DNA of 64,000 bases from Streptomyces glaucescens (GCF_000761215.1 NZ_CP009438.1:2809501-2873500), one strand, 5' to 3'; numbered from the stretch's first letter, positions 10,437 to 19,078 are shown. Translations and numbers: made by a program. Notes: generated from the letters alone by a model not told the origin.

Positions 10437-12047
10437 TCACCTCTCCTTCTGCAGTACGGACAGCGCGGCGATGAGTTCGGCCTGGGTCTCGGGGTGGACG
10501 TCGAGGGCGTCGAGCGGGGCGAGGCGGCGCTCGCGTTCGGTGTGGACCACGCGGTCCAGGTACTCGGCGAGCAGCCGCCCGCCGCGGTCGCGCAGCCGCA
10601 GCGCCCCGTGCGCGCCGATCCGCTCGGCCAGCCCCTCGCCCGCGGAGCGGGCACGACGCCCGCCCAGCAGTGCGGTGGCGACCAGCGCGGCGATCACCTC
10701 GGGGTCGGGCGCGGGGCTGCGTTCGAGGGCGCGCACCTCCTCCTCGGCGTACTCCTCCAGCTCGCGCCGCCACCGTCGTACCGCCAGCCCGATGCGGTGC
10801 CCGGCGTTCTCCGGCTCGGTGCCGCGGTGGGCGAGCTCGGGCGCGTCCGCGGCGGGTTCGCGCCGCCAGGCGTCGTCGACGCGCTCGTCAGCGGCGGTCA
10901 CGGCGCACAGCAGGAGGTCGGCCAGGCTCTCGACGAGCGCGTCCAGCAGTTCCCCGGCGGTGCAGTCGAGCGGGAAGGCCCGCCAGCGCTTGAGGGCGTC
11001 CCCGGCGAGCACGGCCCCGGCCTGGAGGTGGCCCCGCACGCGCGCGTGCTCGCTGTCGTAGGCCGCGTCGATGGCGGAGGTGAGGCGGAGCGCGGCGGCG
11101 TACTGCGCGGCGGCGGCACTGGCCAGCTCGGGCATCCGGGACCTGAGCGAGTTCAGGACGCCGTGCGCGGTGCGGGCCACGGCGTGCTGCCGGGCGACCG
11201 GGTCCTGGGCCTGGTGGACGAGCCAGGTGCGCAGCGACGCCACGGCGGTGGCGGGCAGCAGTCCGCCGCCCCACGCGGACTCGGGCAGTTCCGGCACGGT
11301 GAACCGGGGTACGTCGCCGAGGCCGGCCTTGGTGAGCAGGGCGCCGTACTGCCTGGAGACCTCGGAGACCACCTGGTGCGGCACCCGGTCGAGGACCGTG
11401 ATCAGGGTGACCTGGTACTCCTTCGCGGTGCGCAGCAGGTGCCAGGGCACCGCGTCGGCGTAGCGGGCCGCCGTGGTGACCATCACCCAGATGTCGGCGG
11501 CACAGATCAGCTCGGCGGCGAGGACGCGGTTGTCGGCGACCAGGGAGTCCACGTCCGGGGCGTCGAGCAGGGCGAGGCCGGGCGGCAGGGTCTCGGCGGT
11601 CTCGATGCGCAGTACGCGCGCGGGGTTCTCGCCAGGGAGCAGCAGGTCGTCGTTCCCGGCGTCCTGTTGGGGCACCCACACGCGCGTGAGGTCGGGCAGC
11701 ACCCGCATTCCGCTGAACCAGTGATGGTCCTCCGGGTGGCAGACCAGCACCGGCGTCCGCGTCGTCGGCCGCAGCACGCCCGCCTCGCTGACCCGCCGTC
11801 CGACCAGCGAGTTGACGAGTGTCGACTTCCCGGCCCCGGTGGATCCCCCCACGACGGCGAGCAACGGTGCTTCGGGCTGTCTCAACCGGGGCACCAAGTA
11901 GTCGTCGAGCTGGGCGAGCAGTTCGTCGCGGTTGGCACGCGCGCGTGGGGCTCCCGCCAGGGGCAGCGGGAAGCGTGCGGCGGCGACACGGTCGCGCAGC
12001 GCGGAGAGTGCGTCGAGCAGCTGAGGCCGTACGTCCAAGGTCACCAC
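10437..12047 (-). CDS. Dynamin-like GTPase, partner of the downstream GTPase
   Basis: 536 residues from a GTG ([19 protein letters not shown]). The start is uncertain: an ATG at 12086 would add 13 residues, and neither has a good ribosome-binding site, so a leaderless mRNA is possible. The P-loop GGSTGAGKS and G3-like DAPDVDS are clear. The G4 region reads VLDRVP instead of NKxD, so nucleotide specificity may be altered. The C-terminal half is helical and charged, without an obvious membrane helix. TGA-GCG-GTG links it to the next gene. The two proteins probably form one membrane-remodelling or septum-stabilising complex; that role is inferred from family only. Confidence 0.8.
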   Translation of the reverse strand: MVTLDVRPQLLDALSALRDRVAAARFPLPLAGAPRARANRDELLAQLDDYLVPRLRQPEAPLLAVVGGSTGAGKSTLVNSLVGRRVSEAGVLRPTTRTPVLVCHPEDHHWFSGMRVLPDLTRVWVPQQDAGNDDLLLPGENPARVLRIETAETLPPGLALLDAPDVDSLVADNRVLAAELICAADIWVMVTTAARYADAVPWHLLRTAKEYQVTLITVLDRVPHQVVSEVSRQYGALLTKAGLGDVPRFTVPELPESAWGGGLLPATAVASLRTWLVHQAQDPVARQHAVARTAHGVLNSLRSRMPELASAAAAQYAAALRLTSAIDAAYDSEHARVRGHLQAGAVLAGDALKRWRAFPLDCTAGELLDALVESLADLLLCAVTAADERVDDAWRREPAADAPELAHRGTEPENAGHRIGLAVRRWRRELEEYAEEEVRALERSPAPDPEVIAALVATALLGGRRARSAGEGLAERIGAHGALRLRDRGGRLLAEYLDRVVHTERERRLAPLDALDVHPETQAELIAALSVLQKER

Positions 12048-12368
12048 ATGCGAAGAATGCCCAATTTTGTGGGATTTCTGAAGCATATGGGCATGCCTGC
12101 GCGCCGACCGGACAGAAGGGGCACAAGGGACGACTGGGACATGAACGCAGGCCAGGCATAACGAGTGCACAACACCCGCCGCGCGAGGCGTCAAAAGCGA
12201 TGCACGATTCGTACCCGCCTGCGATTATCAGGACCGCTTCACCGAACCTCCACATCGAGCCACGGAGGCGAAGCAACAGGGTCAAGGATCCGGGAGCCCT
12301 ATCCTTGTCCCCGGCAACGTCACGGATCAGCCCCCACCCGGGCACCACGACAGAGGCCACCACACCCG
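12048..12368. other. 321-bp gap upstream of the GTPase operon and tRNA
   Basis: No convincing coding frame. It must hold the leftward promoter of the GTPase operon and the rightward promoter of the tRNA. The stretch 12045-12090 is locally AT-richer (CCAATTTTGTGGGATTTC), which fits a promoter for the GTPase pair. No repeat or attachment site was found. Confidence 0.5.
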
Positions 12369-12441
12369 GCCCCCGTAGCTCAGTGGATAGAGCAGGCGCC
12401 TTCTAAGCGCTTGGCCGCAGGTTCGAGTCCTGCCGGGGGCG
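12369..12441 (+). tRNA. tRNA-Arg, anticodon UCU
   Basis: A full cloverleaf can be drawn: acceptor GCCCCCG/CGGGGGC, D stem GCTC/GAGC with loop AGTGGATA, anticodon stem GGCGC/GCGCT enclosing CTTCTAA, T stem GCAGG/CCTGC with loop TTCGAGT, discriminator G. The anticodon TCT reads AGA, a rare arginine codon in this GC-rich genome. The 3' CCA is not encoded. A terminator follows closely. tRNA 3' ends are common integration sites, but no integrase or attachment repeat is seen downstream. Confidence 0.97.
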
Positions 12442-12450
12442 CCCAGTCTC

Positions 12451-12475
12451 CGCCCTCCTTCGGGAGGGCGTTTTT
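12451..12475 (+). terminator. Rho-independent terminator of the tRNA
   Basis: CGCCCTCC-TTCG-GGAGGGCG forms a perfect 8-bp stem with a TTCG tetraloop, followed directly by TTTTT. It lies 9 nt after the tRNA. Confidence 0.93.
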
Positions 12476-12871
12476 GCTGGTCAGGCGAGTGAGCGCGACA
12501 CAGCGACGCACCGGACGCCCCTTCGGTGATCAAGGACGGACGCTGCTGCTCCGCTGGTGTCGCCAGTGTTTCGGGCGGCGGCGGGAGAAACAGCCGGAGC
12601 CGCAGTCGCAATCGCCCCGATTCCCAGCGGCGGGCGTGACCGTGCCAGGGCGAGCACCGGCGTCCGGACCGGCGGACCGAGGGCGGGATCGCGTCACCAC
12701 AGGGCGGGTTCCCCTGCTGCACGGAGCGATCCGCGGACACCCGCGAACCGTGGGAGTCCGCGGCTGGAGCCCTGGCCTGGAAGGGTCCGCGCGTTCCGAC
12801 AAGCCTGTACAGGGTAACTCGTCGCAGTGGCCACCCTCGACGCCGGCGTCCTGCTGCCCGGCATCGCGGGC
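12476..12871. other. 396-bp stretch without a supported gene
   Basis: Frames crossing this region have poor, Arg-rich composition and no ribosome-binding sites. It is slightly less GC-biased than its neighbours. It may be degraded accessory DNA next to the tRNA. I see no repeats, integrase fragment or RNA structure. Confidence 0.4.
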
Positions 12872-13123
12872 TCATGGACCGGAGCGCTCATGGGGCCGGC
12901 CAATCAGCGAGCGCAGCACCGGCACCGTGGAGCCGGCCGCGGTCAGCCCAGCCAGCACGGCGCCCGCGGGAGGGACATGTGTCAGCGCGGCGAGGCCGCC
13001 GACGATCAGCCCGAGCACGAGCGCGGTGAGCAGGACGACGGTGGTGTGCAGGGACAGGAACGGCGGCTCCGTTGCGGAGTCGCTCCGGCCGGGCCGAGCC
13101 GGCGGCGGTGTCATCCGAGTCAT
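12872..13123 (-). CDS. Small membrane protein, hypothetical
   Basis: 83 residues. After a polar, Pro/Arg-rich N-terminus, a strong hydrophobic segment (TTVVLLTALVLGLIVGGLAA, residues ~28-47) and a second weaker one (AGAVLAGLTAAGSTVPVL) suggest two membrane passes with a short loop. The C-terminus is charged (GRPHERSGP). The composition is far better than that of overlapping frames, so I think it is real. Function unknown. It is divergent from the regulator-like gene at 13.3 kb. Confidence 0.55.
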   Translation of the reverse strand: MTRMTPPPARPGRSDSATEPPFLSLHTTVVLLTALVLGLIVGGLAALTHVPPAGAVLAGLTAAGSTVPVLRSLIGRPHERSGP

Positions 13124-13309
13124 GCCGGCACCATCACCCCGAACACCGCGCCGGCCGGCATCGATCGAACAAGGTGAGTCCTAGGCCGACCAATACGGCC
13201 CACGACCGAACACATCACCGTCGTGTTCCAATTCGTTTCGCCGTGTTCGGTGCCGTTCCGGTCAGACGGGTCTAACCTCCCGCCCATCAGCACGCAGCAG
13301 GGGGACGAC

Positions 13310-14515
13310 GTGGCGACCGATGGCGGGAACGGTGGGGACAGTTACGCGGCGACGCTGCAGGAGCTGGCCGCGGCGTTCACCGAGCTGAGGCGGGATCGTG
13401 GAGCCCCCTCCTACGACCGCATCCTCGCGCGCGGAAAGAAGGTGTGCGGCGAACGCCATGCGATGTCGAAGGCCTCGGTGAGTGAGGTGTTCGCCGGACG
13501 GAGGGGCCCGGCCTCCCTGGACCGACTGCTGTGGCTGGTGCGCGTCCTGCTCTCCTACGACGACGGCGAAGAGGTGCCACCACCCGACCGGCGTGACCCG
13601 CAACTCCACATCTGGAGGGACCGCTGGCACACTCTGGAACGCGCCCGAGCAGCCACCCGCCGTGCGTCTTCGGACGACGCAGTAGGGGTGCGCGCGGACG
13701 GCCGGGACGCGGTTGCGGCGCCCACCCCGGTGGAGGGCACTCAGCCCGACGACGAATCCTTGCCGTCAGGAAGGCACCAGCGGCGCAGCGGCTTCGAGCT
13801 CCAGAACGATCGCCCCGCACCCGCCACGCTCCCCACGGAAGGTGACGGCGCCGCACCGTCACCCCGGCGCCCCGCGGACGAGCCGCAGCCGACGATGGTC
13901 GGACTGCCACCGAGGCTGGTGGAGGCGTTCGCTGCGCCGGAGGTCCGCGTGGACGCGGCCTGTCTGACCGCGGAGACGCTGATGCTGGCGCTGGGTGAAC
14001 CCCTGCGGCTGATCCACGAGGGCCGCATCCGCCCCCGGTCGATCGACGTGCGGATCCTGCTGCCCTCCCGAGGGATCGACCTGGCCTTCCCGGTCTCCGT
14101 GAAGAGCCCTGGGGACACCCCTGTGAAGAAGCTCGCCGACGACCCGGTCCACCAGCACTGGCTCGAGCAGCGCAACACCCAAGGGCGCGTCCTGCGTCAC
14201 AACCTGCTGACGTTGCGCTCCACGCACGGCATCGACGTCCGGGTGACCTTCCGCGCGCTGCCGTTCACCCCTCCCATGAAGCTGTACCTCCTCAACGGTA
14301 CGGAAGCGCTGATGGCGTACTACATCGTCACCAAGAGGCGAGTGGACGTGGAGAGACGGATCCTGGAGACCTACGACACCTTCGGCGCCGGGTCCCTCCT
14401 CTTCTCCTACGAGCGTCGGGCAGGCATGCGGGACGCGGCTTTCGTCGACCAATCGCAGATGTGGTTCGACGCCCTCTGGGACACCATCACGACGGACCTG
14501 ACGCTCTCCTGGTGA
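13310..14515 (+). CDS. XRE-like helix-turn-helix protein with unknown C-terminal domain
   Basis: 401 residues from a GTG behind AGGGGGACGAC. Residues ~12-75 (TELRRDRGAPSYDRILARG, then KASVSEVFAGRRGPASLDRL) match the streptomycete XRE-type fold often fused to sensor or STAND modules. A polar linker (~100-200) follows. The C-terminal ~200 residues (from PRLVEAFAAPEVRVDAACL) form a folded domain with a RRVDVERRILETYDTFGAGS segment that I cannot place; a ligand-sensing regulator is plausible. It lies just after the tRNA and may be accessory. No partner gene is adjacent. Confidence 0.65.
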   Translation: MATDGGNGGDSYAATLQELAAAFTELRRDRGAPSYDRILARGKKVCGERHAMSKASVSEVFAGRRGPASLDRLLWLVRVLLSYDDGEEVPPPDRRDPQLHIWRDRWHTLERARAATRRASSDDAVGVRADGRDAVAAPTPVEGTQPDDESLPSGRHQRRSGFELQNDRPAPATLPTEGDGAAPSPRRPADEPQPTMVGLPPRLVEAFAAPEVRVDAACLTAETLMLALGEPLRLIHEGRIRPRSIDVRILLPSRGIDLAFPVSVKSPGDTPVKKLADDPVHQHWLEQRNTQGRVLRHNLLTLRSTHGIDVRVTFRALPFTPPMKLYLLNGTEALMAYYIVTKRRVDVERRILETYDTFGAGSLLFSYERRAGMRDAAFVDQSQMWFDALWDTITTDLTLSW

Positions 14516-15010
14516 CCTCAGAGATGGGGCGGTTCCCCGATCCGCCCGGCAAAGATCTGACACGGGTCTGCGTGGAGAGCAGCCGGCCCGTGTCGCACTC
14601 CCGGCCGCGTCCAATGCCGGGCGGACGCGACCCCGCCGACGCGCCCGTCTCAGATCAAGCCCCGCTCTCCGCCACGCCGGACCGCGGATCCGGAACGTCC
14701 GGGCGGGAGGGGCGGGAGGGATCGAGCGGTGCGAGCGCGCAACCGGCAATCAGGCCTCCCATGCCCAGGAGGAAGTTCAGGTAGGCCTCCGTGGAGGGCG
14801 CGGTTCCGCTCACACGTCATCGCCGCGATGGAGTGCGTCGTCCGTCGAGCCACGGTGTGCTTTTCGTACGCATGGCGGCCGCGCGTGCGGTCTTGTTCAA
14901 GACGGGTGATCCCGGTGTGATCCGCGTGACCCGCCCTGTTCCGTCGCGTTGAACGGGGAGTGCGGCGGCGCGACCGGCCGGCGCACTTATCGAGTCGTAA
15001 GGAGAACGAG
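14516..15010. other. 495-bp region upstream of chpG
   Basis: It holds the chpG promoter region. The first ~140 bp have no feature. A possible small reverse-strand frame at 14655-14813 is listed separately. Just before chpG the sequence GGCGCACTTATCGAGTCGTAAGGAGAACGAG supplies the ribosome-binding site. No hairpin leader like that of chpF is present. Confidence 0.45.
14655..14813 (-). CDS. Possible small hydrophobic protein
   Basis: A 52-residue frame from GTG reads VSGTAPSTEAYLNFLLGMG and continues with a hydrophobic LIAGCALAPL segment, then a polar Pro/Arg tail. The composition is protein-like, better than the Arg-rich alternatives here. There is no clear ribosome-binding site, so it may be a remnant of a longer gene. 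Weak call. Confidence 0.28.
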   Translation of the reverse strand: MSGTAPSTEAYLNFLLGMGGLIAGCALAPLDPSRPSRPDVPDPRSGVAESGA

Positions 15011-15358
15011 ATGTCTCGCATCACAAAGGCAACCGGTGTCGCGCTGGGCACGGGTGCCATGGTCCTCAGCGGGGCGGGTCTGGCCATGGCGGACGCCGGC
15101 GCGAAGGGCGCCGCGGTCCACTCGCCGGGCGTGCTGTCGGGCAACCTCGTCCAGGTTCCGGTTCACGTGCCGGTCAACGTGTGCGGCAACACGGTCAACA
15201 TCATCGCCCTGCTGAACCCCGCCTTCGGCAACGCCTGCGCCAACATCGACGACGACAAGGGCCACAGCAGCGACAAGAGCGGCGGCAAGAAGAAGGCCGC
15301 CGACAAGAGCAAGAAGAAGAACGAGAACAAGAGCAAGAGCTCCGGTTACGGCAACTGA
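15011..15358 (+). CDS. chpG: Short chaplin ChpG with Lys-rich C-terminal tail
   Basis: 115 residues; AAGGAGAACGAG precedes the ATG. A signal peptide (1-27) ends AMA-DAG. The chaplin domain (~residues 36-78) has SPGVLSGN, VPVHVPVNVCGNTVN and LNPAFGNACAN, with both cysteines. Chaplins self-assemble into amyloid-like films that coat aerial hyphae. Unlike the ~80-residue standard short chaplins, this one continues for ~37 residues: an acidic patch (DDDKGHSSDK), then GGKKKAADKSKKKNENKSKS. The position next to melC2 matches chpG. Expression in aerial growth under BldN is known for the family. Confidence 0.9.
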   Translation: MSRITKATGVALGTGAMVLSGAGLAMADAGAKGAAVHSPGVLSGNLVQVPVHVPVNVCGNTVNIIALLNPAFGNACANIDDDKGHSSDKSGGKKKAADKSKKKNENKSKSSGYGN

Positions 15359-15367
15359 CGCGGCCAA

Positions 15368-15405
15368 GGCAGAGCCCCGGCACCCCCGAGCGCCGGGGCT
15401 CTGCC
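15368..15405. terminator. Bidirectional terminator between chpG and melC2
   Basis: GGCAGAGCCCCGGC pairs perfectly with GCCGGGGCTCTGCC around a ~10-nt loop. The genes converge here, so the hairpin can serve both. No long T tract, as is usual in this genus. Confidence 0.85.
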
Positions 15406-15425
15406 GCGTCCGCACCCGCGCGGCG

Positions 15426-16292
15426 TCACCCGTACCGGTAGATGCTCGCGTGGTCCTCCAGGTCGTCCGGCGTCACGTCCCAGGGCGGCAGTTTCTCGTG
15501 CCGTGCCACGATCCGGCCCCGCTGCGGGTCGCCGGGCCCCGGCTGCTTCGCGGGCAGGTAGCGGTGCTCGCGGTGCCTGCGCTGCCAGCGGGACCACACC
15601 AGGTCGACGAAGGCGTGGTGCAGCCAGAACACCGGGTCGTTGACCGACGCGCCGCCCACCATCACCCCGCCGACCCACCGGTGCACCCGGTTGTGGTTGT
15701 GCCACGAGGCGCTGCCCCGGCCGGTGCCCCAGCCCTCCAGCCTGTTGCGGAAGCCCTTGGTGACCCTCGAGTCCCAGGGTGAGGCGTCGTAGACGGGCTC
15801 CTTTATCGCCCACTCCAGCTCGGCCTTGGTGGGCAGCCGGATGGGATCGCGGGCCCGGCCGAGGTCCCGCGTCAGGAACTTCACGTCGGTCACGCCGACC
15901 TTCAGCGTCCAGTTGCCCTGCGCGTAGGCGAACGGCCCGTTCATCACCTGCCGGTCCGAGGGCCGCCCGTTCCCGCCCAGCAGGTCCTCGGTCCAGGGCG
16001 CGGAGGACGGCGTGCGGTCCCGGGTCCAGTCCCAGTACGGCACGGACACCGCGTCGTCGATCCGGCGCAGCGCCTTCTCCAGCTCCAGCAGGAACTTCCG
16101 GTGCCAGGGCAGGAAGGAGGGAGCCATGTGCGCCGTACGCAGGCCCCGTTCGCCGTCGGCGACGTAGTACTCGACGTGCATCCGCACGAACTCGTCGTAC
16201 TCGCCCCGGCGTTTCAGCTCCAGCAGCGCCCGGACGAACCGGCGCCGCTCGGCGCGGGTCAGTGTGCTGACGTCCTTACGCGTGTACGCCAT
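15426..16292 (-). CDS. melC2: Tyrosinase MelC2
   Basis: 288 residues. It catalyses o-hydroxylation of tyrosine and oxidation to dopaquinone, the first steps of melanin formation; it is exported with MelC1. The copper ligands are all visible: CuA His39, His55 and His64 (MHVEYY; RTAHMAPSFLPWHRKF) and CuB His200, His204 and His226 (HNRVHRW; FWLHHAF). There is no signal peptide of its own, as expected for an enzyme that travels with its caddie protein. The start overlaps the 3' end of melC1 by 17 nt, so translation is coupled. It is slightly longer than the ~273-residue norm at the C-terminus. Confidence 0.97.
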   Translation of the reverse strand: MAYTRKDVSTLTRAERRRFVRALLELKRRGEYDEFVRMHVEYYVADGERGLRTAHMAPSFLPWHRKFLLELEKALRRIDDAVSVPYWDWTRDRTPSSAPWTEDLLGGNGRPSDRQVMNGPFAYAQGNWTLKVGVTDVKFLTRDLGRARDPIRLPTKAELEWAIKEPVYDASPWDSRVTKGFRNRLEGWGTGRGSASWHNHNRVHRWVGGVMVGGASVNDPVFWLHHAFVDLVWSRWQRRHREHRYLPAKQPGPGDPQRGRIVARHEKLPPWDVTPDDLEDHASIYRYG

Positions 16293-16824
16293 GGTGCTCC
16301 TCCTCGTGGTGGCCCGCGGCGGTGCCCATGTCCAGCAGGTGCTGCTCCGGGCCCAGTTCGTCGACGGCCGCGCGGGCGGCTTCCAGCGGGGACGGGTACG
16401 AGCGGTAGTGGTCGACCATGCTCAGCCAGCCGCCGTCCGCGCGGCGCATCAGGTGCAGGGGGCGATCGTCGACGGTGACGTGCCACGCTCCGGCGCCGAA
16501 GGCACGGTCGGTGGTGCCGACGGGCGCGCCACGGATGCGGCGGCCCCGGTAGGTCTCGTCGAAGGCGAGCTCGGCGGGGCCCTTGGGGTCGACGAGGTGG
16601 GCGGGGTTGGCGGGGTCCATGGGGTCGGCGAGCGGCTCCTCCCCGCGTGCGGGCAGGGACGCCACGGCCAGGGGTGCGACGCCCAGGACGGCGGCCGATG
16701 CGGCCAGCCCCCGTACGAGGTCGCGTCGGGTGGCGCGCGCCGCGTCCGGCCCCGGTGATCTGGCTCCCGGGGCCGCCGGTCCGCCCTCCGTGCCCCTCGT
16801 GGGCTGGCCCACGCTGACGACCAT
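16276..16824 (-). CDS. melC1: Tyrosinase copper chaperone/secretion partner MelC1
   Basis: 182 residues. A twin-arginine signal (ATRRDLVRGLAAS, Arg33-Arg34) and hydrophobic stretch to about residue 56 route the MelC1-MelC2 complex through Tat. The core motif FDETYRGRRIRG and the AWHVTVDDRPLHLMRRADGG segment are typical of the family. The C-terminus is His/Glu-rich (AAGHHEEEHHGVHA), probably for copper delivery. It is longer at the N-terminus than the ~145-residue relatives. It is the first gene of the melC operon; its promoter lies in 16825-17144. Confidence 0.95.
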   Translation of the reverse strand: MVVSVGQPTRGTEGGPAAPGARSPGPDAARATRRDLVRGLAASAAVLGVAPLAVASLPARGEEPLADPMDPANPAHLVDPKGPAELAFDETYRGRRIRGAPVGTTDRAFGAGAWHVTVDDRPLHLMRRADGGWLSMVDHYRSYPSPLEAARAAVDELGPEQHLLDMGTAAGHHEEEHHGVHA

Positions 16825-17144
16825 CGTGTGCTCCTCGTCCGTTCGGTTGTCCGTACGGAACTAACCGCCCGCCCCTCGCGCCGGTCACCGTCCCGGGCCG
16901 CGACACGCCCGCGAACAGGCGAAAGGCGTCGGCGTACGGCGGTGTCGTGTCACGTCGGCCCGTCCAGCGGCCCGGCGTCTGGGAGCCCCGCCGGAGGCGT
17001 TGCCACCCGGGCGGGCGACGGCCGGACGGGGCTTCGCACGGTCGGGCGAGGGTGTTCTCGCGACGGTCGGGCAGCGGGACCGGGGCCGATCCCCGGTGGG
17101 GTGGAATCGGCCGGGCGGGACGTCGCTGGAGCGGTCCGTCGCTT
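16825..17144. other. 320-bp melC promoter region
   Basis: It contains the leader and promoter of melC1/melC2 and the 3' flank of the small secreted gene at 17.1 kb. A short palindrome, TCCGTACGGA, lies about 25 bp before the melC1 start. No coding frame is convincing. Confidence 0.45.
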
Positions 17145-17429
17145 CTACAGCGGCATGCCGCCGAGCAGGCTGGTCCTGGAGTTGAGGGTGTCGGAGGCGT
17201 CGTTCACGGTGTGCAGCAGGGAGTTCCTGTTCTCGGTGTCGAGCGCCGTCGACTGGTGCTGGAACGGCATCGCGTCCGCGAGCGAGACACGGCCACTGGT
17301 CAGCGTGTGCCAGGCACCGTCGACGCTGCTGGACGGGATCTCGGCGGTGTCCTGGGCGAACGCGGGCGAGGCGGCTCCGGCGAGCAACATGGACCCGGCG
17401 ACGACAGCGGCGGCCTTCAGGGATTTCAT
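17145..17429 (-). CDS. Small secreted protein, hypothetical
   Basis: 94 residues. A clean signal peptide (MKSLKAAAVVAGSMLLAGAA, cleavage likely after AFA before QDTAEI) is followed by a ~68-residue mature part with no cysteines and a polar, Ser/Thr/Asn-rich composition. Part of it repeats short LTSGRVSLADAM / LNSRTSLLGGMPL-like patterns. No family recognised. It lies between melC and ChpF genes, so a surface role is conceivable. The ribosome-binding site is GAGAGAGGAAACAC. Confidence 0.75.
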   Translation of the reverse strand: MKSLKAAAVVAGSMLLAGAASPAFAQDTAEIPSSSVDGAWHTLTSGRVSLADAMPFQHQSTALDTENRNSLLHTVNDASDTLNSRTSLLGGMPL

Positions 17430-17593
17430 CGTGTTTCCTCTCTCGGCGACTCATGTCGCCGGGGGCGGTGCGGACGCCGTGCACAACGATCCCCGGGGCG
17501 GCTGGGAAACCCCGCACGTGGAAGACATATGAACGTCGTCGGGCCTGCCCGTGCGGCGGCCCGACGACGCGGTCGGTTCCGGGAGTCGGCAGA

Positions 17594-18361
17594 TCAGGGC
17601 GTGGCTGCCGACGCGCCCGTCGCCACATTCGTCGACTCGTTCGTGGCCGACGGACTCGTCGACAGCACCGACGGATCGGTGAGGTCGGAGTCGGCCGGGT
17701 CGGCGCCGACCAGTGTGGTGGTCAGGACGTCGACCAGTTGGTCGAGCACCTCGTCGGAGGCCGGGACCACCAGCTCGTCCTGGTCGGAGGTGGCGGCCAC
17801 GAGCAGCTCGTCGACGGTCTGCTGCAGGGCGTCCAGCAGCTCGTCCAGGACGTCCGCGGCGGTTGCCTCGTCCGCGCTGTCGGTGAGCGAGGGCAGCGCC
17901 GGCAGCGGGGCGGGCACGGCGGGTGCCGCCGGCGCCGCGGGCACTGCCGGAGAAGACGGGGCCGGCGGGACCGCCGGGGCCGCCGAGACGTCGGGGGCCG
18001 GCGTGGCCGGGATGTCGGCCAGGGCCTCGGCGATGGACTGCTTCACGGCTTCGGCGAGCTTGTCGGCCTGAGCGTCGGAGAGCCGGCCGCCGTCGGCTTC
18101 GAGCACGGCGGTGAGCACGTCGGTGACCGGGTCGAGCACGGTGGTGAGGACGCCGGTGACCGGGTTCAGTACGGTACCGAGGTCGTCGAGCGATCTGGTC
18201 CGGGCGAGCAGCTCCTCCGCGCCGGGGAGGGTCGTCCCCGACGCGGGCCGGACGCGTGCGGTGTCGTGGTCGGCCGCCAGCGCGGCGGGTCCGGCGACCC
18301 CGAGGACGACGGTGGCGCAGAGGGCGCAGGAGGCGATGCGCCGAACGGACAGACCGCGCAT
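17594..18361 (-). CDS. Secreted Ala/Pro- and Asp-rich protein, hypothetical
   Basis: 255 residues from an ATG behind GGAAGGAACACTC. The signal peptide (MRGLSVRRIASCALCATVVL) ends near ALAADHD. The mature protein has a helical region with heptad-like leucines (LNPVTGVLTTVLDPVTDVLT), a Pro/Ala linker (~110-160) and a second acidic helical region (DVLDELLDALQQTVDELLV). It ends in a Ser/Thr-rich tail without a sorting signal or membrane helix, so it should be released or held non-covalently. Function unknown. Confidence 0.75.
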   Translation of the reverse strand: MRGLSVRRIASCALCATVVLGVAGPAALAADHDTARVRPASGTTLPGAEELLARTRSLDDLGTVLNPVTGVLTTVLDPVTDVLTAVLEADGGRLSDAQADKLAEAVKQSIAEALADIPATPAPDVSAAPAVPPAPSSPAVPAAPAAPAVPAPLPALPSLTDSADEATAADVLDELLDALQQTVDELLVAATSDQDELVVPASDEVLDQLVDVLTTTLVGADPADSDLTDPSVLSTSPSATNESTNVATGASAATP

Positions 18362-18555
18362 GAGTGTTCCTTCCGGTTGCGTCGGGCGTTGCGTCCACCG
18401 TGCGAGCGGACATCGCTGGCTGCAACCGGCACGCACTCTCCGTGCGCGTCGCCCCCGTCGGCATCACCCCTGGTGAGGCGGTACGTGACGCACCGCAGGT
18501 CAGGTGGGCGCCCGCACCCCCCATTCGGGTCGGGGGACGGGGGCGGACGCACACG

Positions 18556-18589
18556 GGTCGGCCACCCTCCCCCGGGAGGGCGGCCGACC
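18556..18589 (-). terminator. Terminator after chpF
   Basis: GGTCGGCC pairs with GGCCGACC, with inner CCCTCC/GGAGGG pairing, starting about 20 nt past the chpF stop codon. It is GC-rich with no T tract. Confidence 0.8.
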
Positions 18590-18608
18590 GTCAAGGGGTG
18601 CCGCGGCG

Positions 18609-18848
18609 TCAGTCGTTGACGCAGACGTTGCCGAACGCGGGGTTCAGCGCGGCGATGACGTTCACGGTGTTGCCGCAGACGTTGATCGGCACGTGGATCG
18701 GGACCTGGACGGCGTTGCCGGACAGGACGCCCGGGGAGTGGGCGGCCACGCCCTTGGCGCCGGCGTCGGCGGCGGCCACACCGGCGGCGCCGGAGACCGC
18801 GGCGACGGCGGCGGACGTCAGAACCAGGCCCTTCGCGATACGCGACAT
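18609..18848 (-). CDS. chpF: Short chaplin ChpF
   Basis: 79 residues, the standard short-chaplin length. A signal peptide (1-27, ending VAAA-DAG) precedes one chaplin domain, SPGVLSGNAVQVPIHVPINV then CGNTVNVIAALNPAFGNVC, with both conserved cysteines 18 residues apart. The secreted peptide lowers surface tension and forms amyloid-like fibrils on aerial hyphae and spores. The ribosome-binding site is AAGGAGCACCTCTCC. The position downstream of melC matches chpF. The leader carries an unusual long hairpin (see 18866-18905). Confidence 0.95.
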   Translation of the reverse strand: MSRIAKGLVLTSAAVAAVSGAAGVAAADAGAKGVAAHSPGVLSGNAVQVPIHVPINVCGNTVNVIAALNPAFGNVCVND

Positions 18849-18865
18849 GGAGAGGTGCTCCTTGG

Positions 18866-18905
18866 GTTGACACACATCCGGGCGGATGCCCGGCGCTGTG
18901 TCAAC
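18866..18905 (-). promoter_or_regulatory. Long two-part hairpin in the chpF leader
   Basis: GTTGACACA pairs perfectly with TGTGTCAAC. Nested inside, CCGGGC pairs with GCCCGG around a GGAT tetraloop; symmetrical 3-nt gaps separate the two stems. The hairpin begins 18 nt upstream of the chpF start codon, just beyond its ribosome-binding site. It could act in the mRNA (stability, translation control, attenuation) or as a DNA operator. Position and perfect pairing are seen; function is inference. Confidence 0.65.
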
Positions 18906-19078
18906 GCGTGGGAGCCGCCCGGGTTCCGCCTCCGAAGGAGTGATCTCCAGAAGGATGCACTTCACCATTCCGACACACTTGTCTGGTTTCACCGGATTCA
19001 TACCGTTAGCGACTAGAGTTGCGGATCACTCGACGCACCCGTATAGCCAGCCAATCGCACGAAAGGCCACAGCCGGTC

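Noticed and set aside
7572..12161. Giant + strand frame (over 1,500 codons)
   Set aside because: Antisense to the two GTPase genes; no start context and no domain.
12369..14515. Integrated element at the tRNA-Arg
   Set aside because: The regulator-like gene and poor-composition stretch after the tRNA suggested an island, but no integrase, excisionase, replication gene or duplicated tRNA 3' end is present.
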